Part shown: one piece after another, positions 15,643-22,947 of the stretch
Numbering within the stretch: position 1 is the first letter of the stretch
Layout: each line of letters starts with the position of its first letter
NCBI GenBank assembly: GCA_002297005.1
Contig: DBIX01000026.1
Coordinates: forward strand, 1-32,944
Direction of reading: 5' to 3'
DNA from: Cyanobacteria bacterium UBA791
GTDB lineage: Bacteria; Cyanobacteriota; Vampirovibrionia; Gastranaerophilales; Gastranaerophilaceae
DNA: 32,944 nt
Made by a program: the position numbers and the translations under genes
Notes under the pieces: generated by a model
Told to the model about the DNA's origin: nothing
The model's database searches: none
Seen by the model: the letters and a program-made list of their open reading frames with translations, nothing else

Positions 15643-16164
15643 ATGTCAACAAAAGCGTTTAAAGATGAAAAAATCGAAAAGATTAAAGAAAAAGTTGATA
15701 AAGCTCAAGTAGCAATCCTTACAAACTACCAAGGATTAACTGTAGAAGAAATTACAAAATTAAGACGCAGTATCCAACAAGGTGGCGGCGATTATATGGT
15801 TACTAAAAACACATTAACAAAAATCGCAATTAAAGACACTCCATACGAAGTATTGAGCGATTCTTTAAAAGGACCATCAGCTATTGCATTTGGTTTCGAA
15901 GATCCAGTATCTCCAGCTAAAGCTTTATCTAAATTTATTAAAGATGCTAAAAAAGGCGAAATCGTAGCAGCTGTATTAGAAGGCAAATTATTAACTGCTC
16001 AAGAAGCAAAAGCATTAGCAAATCTTCCATCAAAAGAAGAACTATTTGCAAAAATGCTTGGCTGCGTAAATTCACCAGCAACAGGCATCGTTGGTTCTAT
16101 CAATGCAGTAATGGCTCAATTAACAAGAGCAATGGCTGCTGTAAGAGACCAAAAATCAGCTTAA
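15643..16164 (+). CDS. rplJ: 50S ribosomal protein L10 (uL10)
   Basis: The product is 173 residues, a typical L10. It has AQVAILTNYQGLTVEEITKLRR (about 22-43), YMVTKNTLTKIAI and the C-terminal helix ATGIVGSINAVMAQLTRAMAAV, which binds L7/L12 dimers. L10 with L12 forms the ribosome stalk base, and the complex commonly binds its own leader to shut down synthesis, in keeping with the leader just upstream. AAAGGAGAAAAA precedes the ATG. rplK and rplA are not adjacent; instead the upstream neighbour is a repeat element. Confidence 0.98.
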   Translation: MSTKAFKDEKIEKIKEKVDKAQVAILTNYQGLTVEEITKLRRSIQQGGGDYMVTKNTLTKIAIKDTPYEVLSDSLKGPSAIAFGFEDPVSPAKALSKFIKDAKKGEIVAAVLEGKLLTAQEAKALANLPSKEELFAKMLGCVNSPATGIVGSINAVMAQLTRAMAAVRDQKSA

Positions 16165-16246
16165 TTAAATTTTCTAAGGTAGCTTAAAAATTTAATTATT
16201 TATTAGTAAATTACATTTAAAATTAATATTTAGAAAGGAAATTAAA

Positions 16247-16624
16247 ATGAGTAACGTAGAAACTATTTTAGAATCAATCGAAAAATTAACATTATTAGAA
16301 GCAGCAGAATTAGTAAAAGCTATGGAAGAAAAATTTGGCGTATCTGCAGCAGCTCCAGTAGCAGTTGCAGCAGCAGCTCCAGCAGCAGCAGCTGAAGGTG
16401 GTGCTGAAGAAGCTTCTGAAGTTACAGTTGTATTAGCTGAAGCTGGTGCTAACAAAATCGCTGTATTAAAAGAAGTTAGAGCTATCACAGGTTTAGGCTT
16501 GAAAGAAGCTAAAGAATTAGTTGATGGTGCTCCAAAACCAATCAAAGAAAACGTTAAAAAAGAAGACGCTGAAGCTATGAAAAAACAATTAGAAGCTGCA
16601 GGTGCTAAAGTAGAAATCAAATAG
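16247..16624 (+). CDS. rplL: 50S ribosomal protein L7/L12 (bL12)
   Basis: The product is 125 residues. The N-terminal dimerisation domain (1-32) binds L10. An alanine-rich hinge (about 33-52, mostly Ala with Pro and Val) links to the C-terminal factor-binding domain (56-125) with ANKIAVLKEVRAITGLGLKEAKELVDGAPKPIKE. It recruits translation GTPases. AGAAAGGAA precedes the ATG. The 82-base gap to rplJ shows no terminator, so rplJ-rplL is one unit. A strong terminator follows; rpoB is not next, unlike the proteobacterial and Gram-positive order. Confidence 0.98.
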   Translation: MSNVETILESIEKLTLLEAAELVKAMEEKFGVSAAAPVAVAAAAPAAAAEGGAEEASEVTVVLAEAGANKIAVLKEVRAITGLGLKEAKELVDGAPKPIKENVKKEDAEAMKKQLEAAGAKVEIK

Positions 16625-16644
16625 TTTGATTTTAAAACTTTTTT

Positions 16645-16683
16645 AAAAGAGGTCGGATTTCTTAAATCCGACCTCTTTTTTTT
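16645..16683 (+). terminator. Intrinsic terminator after rplL
   Basis: A perfect 16-bp stem (16645-16660 with 16664-16679) around CTT has the core GAGGTCGG/CCGACCTC and ends in an eight-T run. Confidence 0.97.
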
Positions 16684-16715
16684 AGAGTCGAACTTTGAAA
16701 AAGTTCGACTCTAAA
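16681..16715. other. Second long perfect hairpin immediately after the rplL terminator
   Basis: TTTAGAGTCGAACTTT (16681-16696) pairs with 16700-16715 around GAA, a 16-bp perfect stem that starts inside the T run of the preceding terminator. Neither strand has a proper T run after it, so it does not look like a terminator. The rest of the 357-base gap to glgC holds a GGC-TGC/GCA-GCC imperfect hairpin (16761-16778), a possible tiny reverse gene and, before glgC, AT-rich DNA with a TG-extended TAAAAT (16936-16944) that may be its -10. Confidence 0.7.
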
Positions 16716-16791
16716 AAATCTTTTTATAAAAAAATTTTCTAAAAAATACAAAAAAATAAAGGCCTGCGATTGCAAGCCCTAAAATATACAT
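16711..16791 (-). CDS. Possible 26-residue single-span membrane peptide
   Basis: A reverse-strand frame encodes MYILGLAIAGLYFFVFFRKFFYKKIF, written here in two halves for reading: a hydrophobic half (MYILGLAIAGLYFFVFF) and a basic tail (RKFFYKKIF). That is the shape of known tiny membrane peptides. GTGGGG lies four to five bases before the ATG, rather close. The stop lies in the long hairpin at 16681-16715. A-T-rich DNA produces such frames by chance, so the evidence is weak. Confidence 0.2.
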   Translation of the reverse strand: MYILGLAIAGLYFFVFFRKFFYKKIF

Positions 16792-16981
16792 TTACCCCAC
16801 TTACTTTATATCATGCAAATATTTCATTGTCAAGCGGTCTGTTTCATGTTTTAAGAAATAATACTTTAGTACCATAAAAAATAAAAAAATATCATCATTT
16901 TGAATTAGTGAATTTAGTTTCAAATTATAATATACTGTTAAAATAGAGTTTATATAACCAATAGTATAAAAGAGGTAAAAG

Positions 16982-18220
16982 ATGACAACAATTGATGATG
17001 CATTAGTTATGATTTTAGCCGGTGGTGAAGGTAAAAGACTATATCCACTAACTCGTGATAGAGCTAAACCGGCTGTTCCATTTGGCGGAAGATACAGAAT
17101 TATTGATTTTGTATTAAACAATTTTATTAACTCAGGTTTTTACAAAATCAAAGTTTTAACACAATACAAATCTGACTCGTTAAACCAACATATTTCAAGA
17201 GGTTATGCATTATCACCATTCTTGGATCAATATGTAGATTTAGTTCCAGCACAAATGAGAACTGGTGGAACATGGTATCAAGGTACAGCGGATGCTGTTT
17301 ACCAAAACTTGTTACACATTGTAGATGCTGATCCAAACTATGTTTGCGTATTTGGTGGTGACCATATTTACAAAATGGATGTATCACAAATGTTGGATTA
17401 TCATAAACAAAAACAAGCAGCATTAACAATTGCAGCTATTCCTATTCCAATTGAAGAAGCTTCTGAATTTGGTATTATGGAAGTTGATGACAATTGGAGA
17501 TTAACAAGCTTTATTGAAAAACCAAAAACTAAACCAAAATCAATTCCAGGACATCCTGAATTATGTTTAGCTTCAATGGGTAACTACATTTTTGGTAGAG
17601 ATGTTTTAGTTGATGCACTTGAAAGAGATGCAAAAATTGAAGAATCTAATCACGACTTTGGTAAAAATGTTATCCCAATGTTATTGAACGAGGGTCAACC
17701 TGTTTATGTTTACAACTTCAAAGACAATGCATTCTCAGGTATGACAGATGCTGAACGTGGATACTGGAAAGATGTAGGAAGTATCGATGCATACTGGCAA
17801 GCTAACATGGATTTATTAGATTCATGCCCAGAACTTAATTTATATGCTAAAGAATGGCCATTAAGAACATTCAACTACAACTACCCACCAGCTAAATTTA
17901 TTTGGCAAGAGGGCGACCGTGTAGGTATGGCTACAAACTCTATGGTTTCTGAGGGCTGTATCGTATCTGGTGGTAGCTTATCAAGATGTATTCTTTCTCC
18001 AAAAGTTAGAATCAATTCTTACTCACAAGTTTCTGACAGTATTTTAATGGAAAATGTTAACGTTGGCAGACATTGTGAAATTAGAAACGCTATTATTGAT
18101 AAAAACGTTGAAATTCCACCTCATACAAAAATTGGCTTTGATAGAGAAGTTGATACTCAAAGAGGTTTCTTCGTTTCACCAAACGGTATTACAGTTGTTC
18201 CAAAAGGTGCTATCCTTTAA
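16982..18220 (+). CDS. glgC: Glucose-1-phosphate adenylyltransferase (ADP-glucose pyrophosphorylase)
   Basis: The 412-residue enzyme makes ADP-glucose from ATP and glucose-1-phosphate, the committed step of glycogen synthesis. The nucleotidyltransferase domain has LAGGEGKRLYPLT (12-24), AKPAVPFGGRYRIIDF, TWYQGTADAVYQN, GGDH with metal-binding Asp127, and FIEKP with Lys180. The C-terminal left-handed beta helix (about 315-405) carries hexapeptide-like repeats (VSEGCIVSGGSLSRCILSP). The ending RGFFVSPNGITVVPKGAIL recalls proteobacterial GlgC more than the oxygenic cyanobacterial form, from memory. AAAGAGGTAAAAG precedes the ATG. No other glycogen gene is in the window. Its terminator hairpin overlaps the start region of the next gene. 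Confidence 0.96.
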   Translation: MTTIDDALVMILAGGEGKRLYPLTRDRAKPAVPFGGRYRIIDFVLNNFINSGFYKIKVLTQYKSDSLNQHISRGYALSPFLDQYVDLVPAQMRTGGTWYQGTADAVYQNLLHIVDADPNYVCVFGGDHIYKMDVSQMLDYHKQKQAALTIAAIPIPIEEASEFGIMEVDDNWRLTSFIEKPKTKPKSIPGHPELCLASMGNYIFGRDVLVDALERDAKIEESNHDFGKNVIPMLLNEGQPVYVYNFKDNAFSGMTDAERGYWKDVGSIDAYWQANMDLLDSCPELNLYAKEWPLRTFNYNYPPAKFIWQEGDRVGMATNSMVSEGCIVSGGSLSRCILSPKVRINSYSQVSDSILMENVNVGRHCEIRNAIIDKNVEIPPHTKIGFDREVDTQRGFFVSPNGITVVPKGAIL

Positions 18221-18244
18221 TAATTGTAACGATAGACTATTTTT

Positions 18245-18281
18245 AAAAGCCTTTGCATGTATAATATATGCAAGGGCTTTT
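18245..18281 (+). terminator. glgC terminator that also holds the promoter and ribosome-binding site of the next gene
   Basis: AAAAGCCTTTGCAT (18245-18258) pairs with ATGCAAGGGCTTTT (18268-18281), 14 bp with one G-T pair. The loop contains a consensus -10, TATAAT (18260-18265), and the 3' arm contains AAGGG (18272-18276), which is the ribosome-binding site for the ATG at 18285. No good -35 is visible. Confidence 0.75.
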
Positions 18282-18284
18282 ATC

Positions 18285-18671
18285 ATGAAAAATCTAATCA
18301 TTTCTTTATTAGTATTTATAAGTATTTCTCAAGCTGTTATGGCTGGCACTTTGACTTGCGAACAAGCCTTGAAAAAAGACAAACCTGTAGTAGTTATGTT
18401 TTCTGCAGATTATTGTCTTTATTGCAAAAGATTTAAACCAATATTTTTTCATTTGTCAGATAATTTGTCTGATAAATACAACTTTGCATATTATGATGTG
18501 ACAAGGAAAAATAAACCATCTACTTGTGATAGCATAGATTTGGATGGTATTCCAACTTTATATATTATTAATCCAAAAAATAATAAAAAATATTTGATTT
18601 CAGAAAAATATTATTCAAATCCTGAACTTTTAAAATTAAGATTAATTGAATATTACAAAAACTTAAAATAA
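18285..18671 (+). CDS. Exported thioredoxin-like protein
   Basis: The 128-residue protein begins with a Sec signal peptide (1-20, MKNLIISLLVFISISQAVMA). The mature part is a thioredoxin fold: strand PVVVMFSA, redox motif CLYC (44-47) in DYCLYCKRFKP, and the cis-proline loop GIPTLYI with Pro90. Two further cysteines (25 and 81) are outside the active site. It likely acts as a periplasmic thiol-disulfide reductase or isomerase; the CLYC dipeptide does not identify a known subfamily to me. The frame is open further upstream into glgC, but the ATG at 18285 is chosen because it has AAGGG eight bases ahead and starts a perfect signal peptide. Confidence 0.85.
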   Translation: MKNLIISLLVFISISQAVMAGTLTCEQALKKDKPVVVMFSADYCLYCKRFKPIFFHLSDNLSDKYNFAYYDVTRKNKPSTCDSIDLDGIPTLYIINPKNNKKYLISEKYYSNPELLKLRLIEYYKNLK

Positions 18672-18741
18672 ATAGCTAAAACCCTTTTGTACATGGCAAT
18701 TTATCATGAAAATTTACCTTTATATAAGAGTAGGTAGTTTT

Positions 18742-19902
18742 ATGTTAAGCGTCAATAATCGTATGGCAAATGTTAGCTTTAAAGCCAACGTAATGCCGAA
18801 AAATCAAGCCAAACATATTGATAACGTTCTTCATTCCGGTAAGAGTGTTGATATATTTTGCCATGCAATGTCTGATGAAGATACTTTTAATAGTGCAACT
18901 GCTTTCTACAATTATTTAAAAGATGAGGGTATAAACGCAAGAATTATTGCCTCTGGCGGTAAAGATAATTATAATTATGACACTTCAAAATATAACATTA
19001 TTGATGCAAAAGATGTGAATGAAAATACTCAAAAAGCTGATGTCGCTTTATGTGTAGATTTTTCTAGTAAGGACAGATTAGCAACAAATGTATTTAAACA
19101 TTTACAAAAATATGATGCTAAAACAATCGTAGGTATTGACCATCACGATGATAAAAATAAAATTGTATCAGATTTTAATCAGGTGACAAAAGCCTATGAA
19201 AAAAATAATGTTCCTGAAATGGAAGCAAAAAATTATTATGTAGACAGCTCTTCAAAATCAAATTGCGGTATTATTTATAGATTTTTTGAGGCTTTAGGTA
19301 AAAACCCAAGTAAAGAAATTTCAAGAGCATTGTTTACTGGTTTTCAAGATGATGTATCAAAGGACAAATCTCATCTTGATAAAAACTCTAAAGAAATTCA
19401 ATCAAAATTGATAAAATCATTAAATATAATTGATTTAGCAAAAGTCGGCAAGCATTTTATTGATAAAACAAAATACACAAAAGACGAAAAAGAATTTGCT
19501 AAAGGTTTGGGACAAAGAACACAATATTCTAACAATGGTAAATTAGCTTACGTAGAAATTAAAGCAGAAGATAAAGAGTGGAATAAAATTGGTAGAAATA
19601 CTGAAAGGGTTGTAAAAATATTAGGCAAATTTAGAAAACAAACCTTATCAAATAATAAAAATTTAGAGGCGGTTGCTGTTTTCTATCCATGTTCGGACGG
19701 TGTTACTTATAAAATGAGTCTGCTAACAAACAAAGATTATGCTATGAAAATGGTTGATTATGTAAAAGATAATTATAAAAAAGATCTAGTTGCAGGTGGT
19801 CATAACAACCGTTGTGGTGGCACAATTCAAACTACAAATCCAGAAGAACAACATGCGTGGGTAAATAATTTTATAAAAGCGTCTGAAAATATTCAATACT
19901 AA
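18742..19902 (+). CDS. DHH/DHHA1 family phosphoesterase with N-terminal VSFKAN motif
   Basis: The 386-residue protein follows the NrnA/Orn-like layout that cleaves nanoRNA, pAp or cyclic dinucleotides. The metal-site motifs are HAMSDED (41-47), VDFS with Asp106, the name-giving DHH at 133-135, and FQDDVS (201-206) in place of the usual TDT. The DHHA1 half ends with AGGHNNRCGG. The first motif (HAMSDED) and the FQDD variant depart from the family consensus. The N-terminal 25 residues before the domain are extra and include VSFKAN (11-16), also seen in the metallopeptidase at 23700. The ATG at 18742 is preferred (GAGTAGG seven bases ahead) over one at 18706, which has no site. Its stop overlaps the stop of the convergent gene. 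Confidence 0.82.
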   Translation: MLSVNNRMANVSFKANVMPKNQAKHIDNVLHSGKSVDIFCHAMSDEDTFNSATAFYNYLKDEGINARIIASGGKDNYNYDTSKYNIIDAKDVNENTQKADVALCVDFSSKDRLATNVFKHLQKYDAKTIVGIDHHDDKNKIVSDFNQVTKAYEKNNVPEMEAKNYYVDSSSKSNCGIIYRFFEALGKNPSKEISRALFTGFQDDVSKDKSHLDKNSKEIQSKLIKSLNIIDLAKVGKHFIDKTKYTKDEKEFAKGLGQRTQYSNNGKLAYVEIKAEDKEWNKIGRNTERVVKILGKFRKQTLSNNKNLEAVAVFYPCSDGVTYKMSLLTNKDYAMKMVDYVKDNYKKDLVAGGHNNRCGGTIQTTNPEEQHAWVNNFIKASENIQY

Positions 19903-21641
19903 TTTTCAGCTTTTTCTTCATTGTTGTTTTCAGTATTAGGGTTGATTTCAACTTCTTCAATTTCTTCAGGTTCGTTTTTACCTAATTTGTTTTTCAAATC
20001 TTCAAGGATAAAGCTTGTAGCTTCGTTGTTGAAATATTCGCTGTATTTACCAAGAATTGCGTATCTTTGTTTAAAGTTATAATCATTTTGAGCAAGTAAT
20101 AAATCTTCTATAACAATATCTATTGCATCTTTTGATGATAATTTATAGAAAGTTTTAAAGATTTTTTCGCCAAGTTCATTGAAAATGGTATCTTTATGTT
20201 TGTTATTTATAAAAATTATTGGTTTTCCACTTGGAAAATAATTTATAGCAGAAGTTAAACTATCTGTTATTAACACATTTGATGTTTTGAATACATCTAT
20301 GGCAGATGAATATTCGCTAAGGTTAACATTTGGAAGTGAGTTCAATTTTATAAAATAATTATTGTACTCTTCTTCTGTCATAATTTTATTGTCTAGACAT
20401 TGTTGCTTATATTTCATATCAGGAATAACCACAAAACTATATTGTGGATGAGTTGAAATATAATCATACATAAAAGATTGTTGTTCTTTAAACTTAGTAC
20501 TATTAAAGTTTTCATTTACAATGTAAGATGGAATATAAACGATTCTGTTATTTTCAACTGTACTTGGAACATTCCATAAATTTTCAAAAGTTTGATTTGT
20601 TTCTTGTCTATATTTTTCGTATAACGTAAATCCTGAAACTTCAACGTTTTTAAATGGTTTTAAACTATATTGGTTCGCAGAATAAATTTGCCAAGTATTA
20701 TTTAATCTATCTTTTATAAAGCTATTAAAATGTTCTGTTTTTCTTACTTCAAAATTTGGTTCAACAAAACATGTTAGAGCAATTTCTGACAATTTTGTTG
20801 GTGTGTAGTCTGATTTTAAAAACGGTGGTTGTTGATATATGATTAAATCAGGTTTTAAGGCTTTTATCATAACAGCTTCCCCTGTATCATGTTCAATACC
20901 ATCAATACATTCAATTCCTTGTGAATTAAAGTATTTTATAGTTTCTTCTGTTGCTAAATTTTCTGATTTTAATTCATTTGGTAATACTACTATTGGTAAA
21001 ACCTTAAAATCCTCGTCTGCTCTCATATCAAAATATAATTTTGATAAAAACCATTGATTATAATCAAAAACAGTAAATATAACTCTTATTGGTTTATCTT
21101 TTCTCTCTTTAATTTTAAAGATTTTTCTTTCGTAATTTAGTCTAGAAACAATATCATCACATTTGTAATTGATTATATCTTTTATGATTGGTAATGCTTG
21201 TTTCGTTTTTTTGTATGTGCAAACAGACATTTTTAAAATTTCGTATGCACTAATAAGTTTTGCTAACAAAGATTTTTCTAACAAGTTAACAAATACAACT
21301 TTCTTTTTTATTAAACGATTTTTACGCAAATATTTTTCAATTTCAGCACCATCGTCTTTTAAATTAATAATTACATTAACACCGCTAAAATATAAATTTT
21401 GAACAGAAATCATTTTTAGATTATCTTGTTCAAAAATGTTAGTGCTTCCAATGTTGTTGTCGCAAATACCAACAATATTAAAATAAGTTTTTAAATCATA
21501 TTTAGAGCAAACAGCCTCAAGTGCGTTATTAGCTCCAAATAGTACAACTTTTTTCCCCTCAAATTGTTTGCTTAATTTATTAAGTCTTTCATCAATTTGT
21601 AAGTGTTCTAATCTTTCTTGTATGTAAAAATATTCTTGCAT
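19899..21641 (-). CDS. CDP-glycerol glycerophosphotransferase-like protein
   Basis: The 580-residue protein has a Rossmann-like N-terminal domain with KVVLFGANNA (31-40) and GICDNN, like sugar-nucleotide-dependent carbohydrate enzymes. A domain of about 360 residues follows that resembles the teichoic-acid TagB/TagF glycerophosphotransferase family: VIFTVFDYNQWF, PDLIIYQQPPF, WQIYSANQYSLKPFKNVEVSGFTLYEKY, and near residue 457 LITDSLTSAINYFPSGKPIIF. The C-terminus is an acidic tail of about 25 residues (EPEEIEEVEINPNTENNNEEKAEN, split at will). There is no signal peptide or membrane span. Such enzymes build polyol-phosphate or capsule-type surface polymers. It stands alone, convergent with the DHH gene with a 4-base overlap of stop codons. 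Confidence 0.72.
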   Translation of the reverse strand: MQEYFYIQERLEHLQIDERLNKLSKQFEGKKVVLFGANNALEAVCSKYDLKTYFNIVGICDNNIGSTNIFEQDNLKMISVQNLYFSGVNVIINLKDDGAEIEKYLRKNRLIKKKVVFVNLLEKSLLAKLISAYEILKMSVCTYKKTKQALPIIKDIINYKCDDIVSRLNYERKIFKIKERKDKPIRVIFTVFDYNQWFLSKLYFDMRADEDFKVLPIVVLPNELKSENLATEETIKYFNSQGIECIDGIEHDTGEAVMIKALKPDLIIYQQPPFLKSDYTPTKLSEIALTCFVEPNFEVRKTEHFNSFIKDRLNNTWQIYSANQYSLKPFKNVEVSGFTLYEKYRQETNQTFENLWNVPSTVENNRIVYIPSYIVNENFNSTKFKEQQSFMYDYISTHPQYSFVVIPDMKYKQQCLDNKIMTEEEYNNYFIKLNSLPNVNLSEYSSAIDVFKTSNVLITDSLTSAINYFPSGKPIIFINNKHKDTIFNELGEKIFKTFYKLSSKDAIDIVIEDLLLAQNDYNFKQRYAILGKYSEYFNNEATSFILEDLKNKLGKNEPEEIEEVEINPNTENNNEEKAEN

Positions 21642-21683
21642 AACATGATAATTTTAGACTATCAAAGACGGATGTCAAACAAT

Positions 21684-21713
21684 AGGGCGATTTTTCTTTA
21701 GAAAAATCGCCCT
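21684..21713 (-). terminator. Terminator-like hairpin after the EF-hand transglycosylase gene
   Basis: A 13-bp perfect stem (21684-21696 with 21701-21713), loop TTTA, lies 25 bases past the reverse-strand stop. The T tract beyond it is interrupted (TATTGTTTG on the reverse strand), so termination may be partial. It also lies upstream of the next reverse gene, which starts at 21641. Confidence 0.65.
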
Positions 21714-21738
21714 TATTAAATAAATTTTAAACATATCT

Positions 21739-22791
21739 TTAAGCTGTGCCAAAGACCTTGGCTTCATCAACGTAGCAGGATGCAACACGTCTTTGTAAAT
21801 CGGCTTTTGAAATATGTCCATCTCCGTCTTTATCAAGACCTTTGTTCATCGAGTATGTTTTACCATCAGTAGCGGAAGTAAGAATTTCTCTATTTGCTCT
21901 TGCTGGCATAAATACTAATGCATAAAGGTCAGCACCTGAAAGTTTCTTACCCTCAAAGCCATAAGTCTTTTTAACTTGTAAAAAGAATTTTTCTACATAG
22001 TCAAGTTGTTGAGTTGGTGACATTCTTCTCAATTCATCAGTCGTTGTTCCTAGCATTTTTGCAGTTGCTGGCATGAATTGAATTAAGCCAGTAGCACTTC
22101 CTTTTGGATTTTTAGCATTCGATTTTAAACCTGATTCTGAATTCATTACTGCTAATAAATCCTTATAATCGCAACCAATACGTTGAGAAATGTCTTTTGT
22201 CTTGTTCAAGAAATTCTGGTCAAGCTTAACATTTGGAGTGTTGCCATAACTTGGATTTGCAGTTGGTGTAATAGTGCCAGTATTTGTTATGCCACCAATA
22301 TTTCCTGACAAGTTTCCAAACTTGAACGGATTAACCTTATTTGTCGAAGAAGAAGTATCAGTACTGCTTTCAGAAGTAGACTTTTTACTTATTGTTACTT
22401 TTAAATTCTTTTGAAGTTCTTTTCTTTGCTTACGAGTCATTTTTGATTCTTCTGCAATTTCTGAAAAGATTTCATTCAAATCTATACCTGCAGCTTCGGC
22501 TTGTTCTTTAAGCATTTTCATTTGCTTATCCAAAGATTTTCTTACATTTGGATTAGTTTTTTCGTTGCCGTCTGCATCTCTTGTTTTTAAATTTTTAGTT
22601 TTTCTAACAAGTTCTTGAGCCTTTGCCTTTATTTGGCTTTTCATTGCATCAGAAGTATAAGAATCTTCTGTTCCGCCAATAATATCATCGCCAAAAAGAG
22701 AGTTAGTTCCGTTGTTTGAACCGAGTAACCCTGTCTGATTTAGGGATGTCATGGTTGGCATCTTTATATTACTTATACTAATTTCAGGCAT
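21739..22791 (-). CDS. SLT-family lytic transglycosylase with EF-hand, no signal peptide
   Basis: The 350-residue protein has three parts. A helical charged domain (about 50-135, with KTRDADGNEKTN and KSLDKQMKMLKEQAEAAGIDL) is shared with the neighbour at 22948. A Ser/Thr/Asn-rich linker follows (about 136-185). The transglycosylase domain (about 195-305) has catalytic Glu219 in MNSESG, then GSATGLIQFMPATA. A C-terminal EF-hand loop, DKDGDGHISKAD (320-331), should bind calcium. SLT enzymes cut peptidoglycan glycan strands, yet no Sec signal or lipobox is present, so export must use another route, or lysis. A TATAAT at 22815-22820 gives a leader of about 17 bases. Confidence 0.85.
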   Translation of the reverse strand: MPEISISNIKMPTMTSLNQTGLLGSNNGTNSLFGDDIIGGTEDSYTSDAMKSQIKAKAQELVRKTKNLKTRDADGNEKTNPNVRKSLDKQMKMLKEQAEAAGIDLNEIFSEIAEESKMTRKQRKELQKNLKVTISKKSTSESSTDTSSSTNKVNPFKFGNLSGNIGGITNTGTITPTANPSYGNTPNVKLDQNFLNKTKDISQRIGCDYKDLLAVMNSESGLKSNAKNPKGSATGLIQFMPATAKMLGTTTDELRRMSPTQQLDYVEKFFLQVKKTYGFEGKKLSGADLYALVFMPARANREILTSATDGKTYSMNKGLDKDGDGHISKADLQRRVASCYVDEAKVFGTA

Positions 22792-22814
22792 AATTGTCCC
22801 ACACTTTTTGTACT

Positions 22815-22820
22815 ATTATA
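22815..22820 (-). promoter_or_regulatory. Putative -10 of the EF-hand transglycosylase gene
   Basis: Reverse-strand TATAAT preceded by TG, 24 bases before the ATG at 22791. The -35 region 17 bases upstream is weak (GTTTTC). GTGGGAC nearer the ATG is a possible ribosome-binding site. Confidence 0.4.
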
Positions 22821-22947
22821 CACTTACATGAAGTACTGAAAACAGAAAATATTGCCTAAATTTGGCTAATATTAAACATTTTTTTACAATACTTCACTAT
22901 TAATTAAAAATTATTTTTAAATTTTCGTCATCCTACTAAAAACCTAA

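Noticed and set aside
16192..16620. A 142-codon alanine/serine-rich frame antisense to rplL
   Set aside because: It is the mirror of the alanine-rich L7/L12 hinge and repetitive codons; rplL is certain on the other strand.
18054..18284. N-terminal extension of the thioredoxin gene into glgC
   Set aside because: The extended frame overlaps glgC coding sequence and would bury the signal peptide; the ATG at 18285 has a proper ribosome-binding site.
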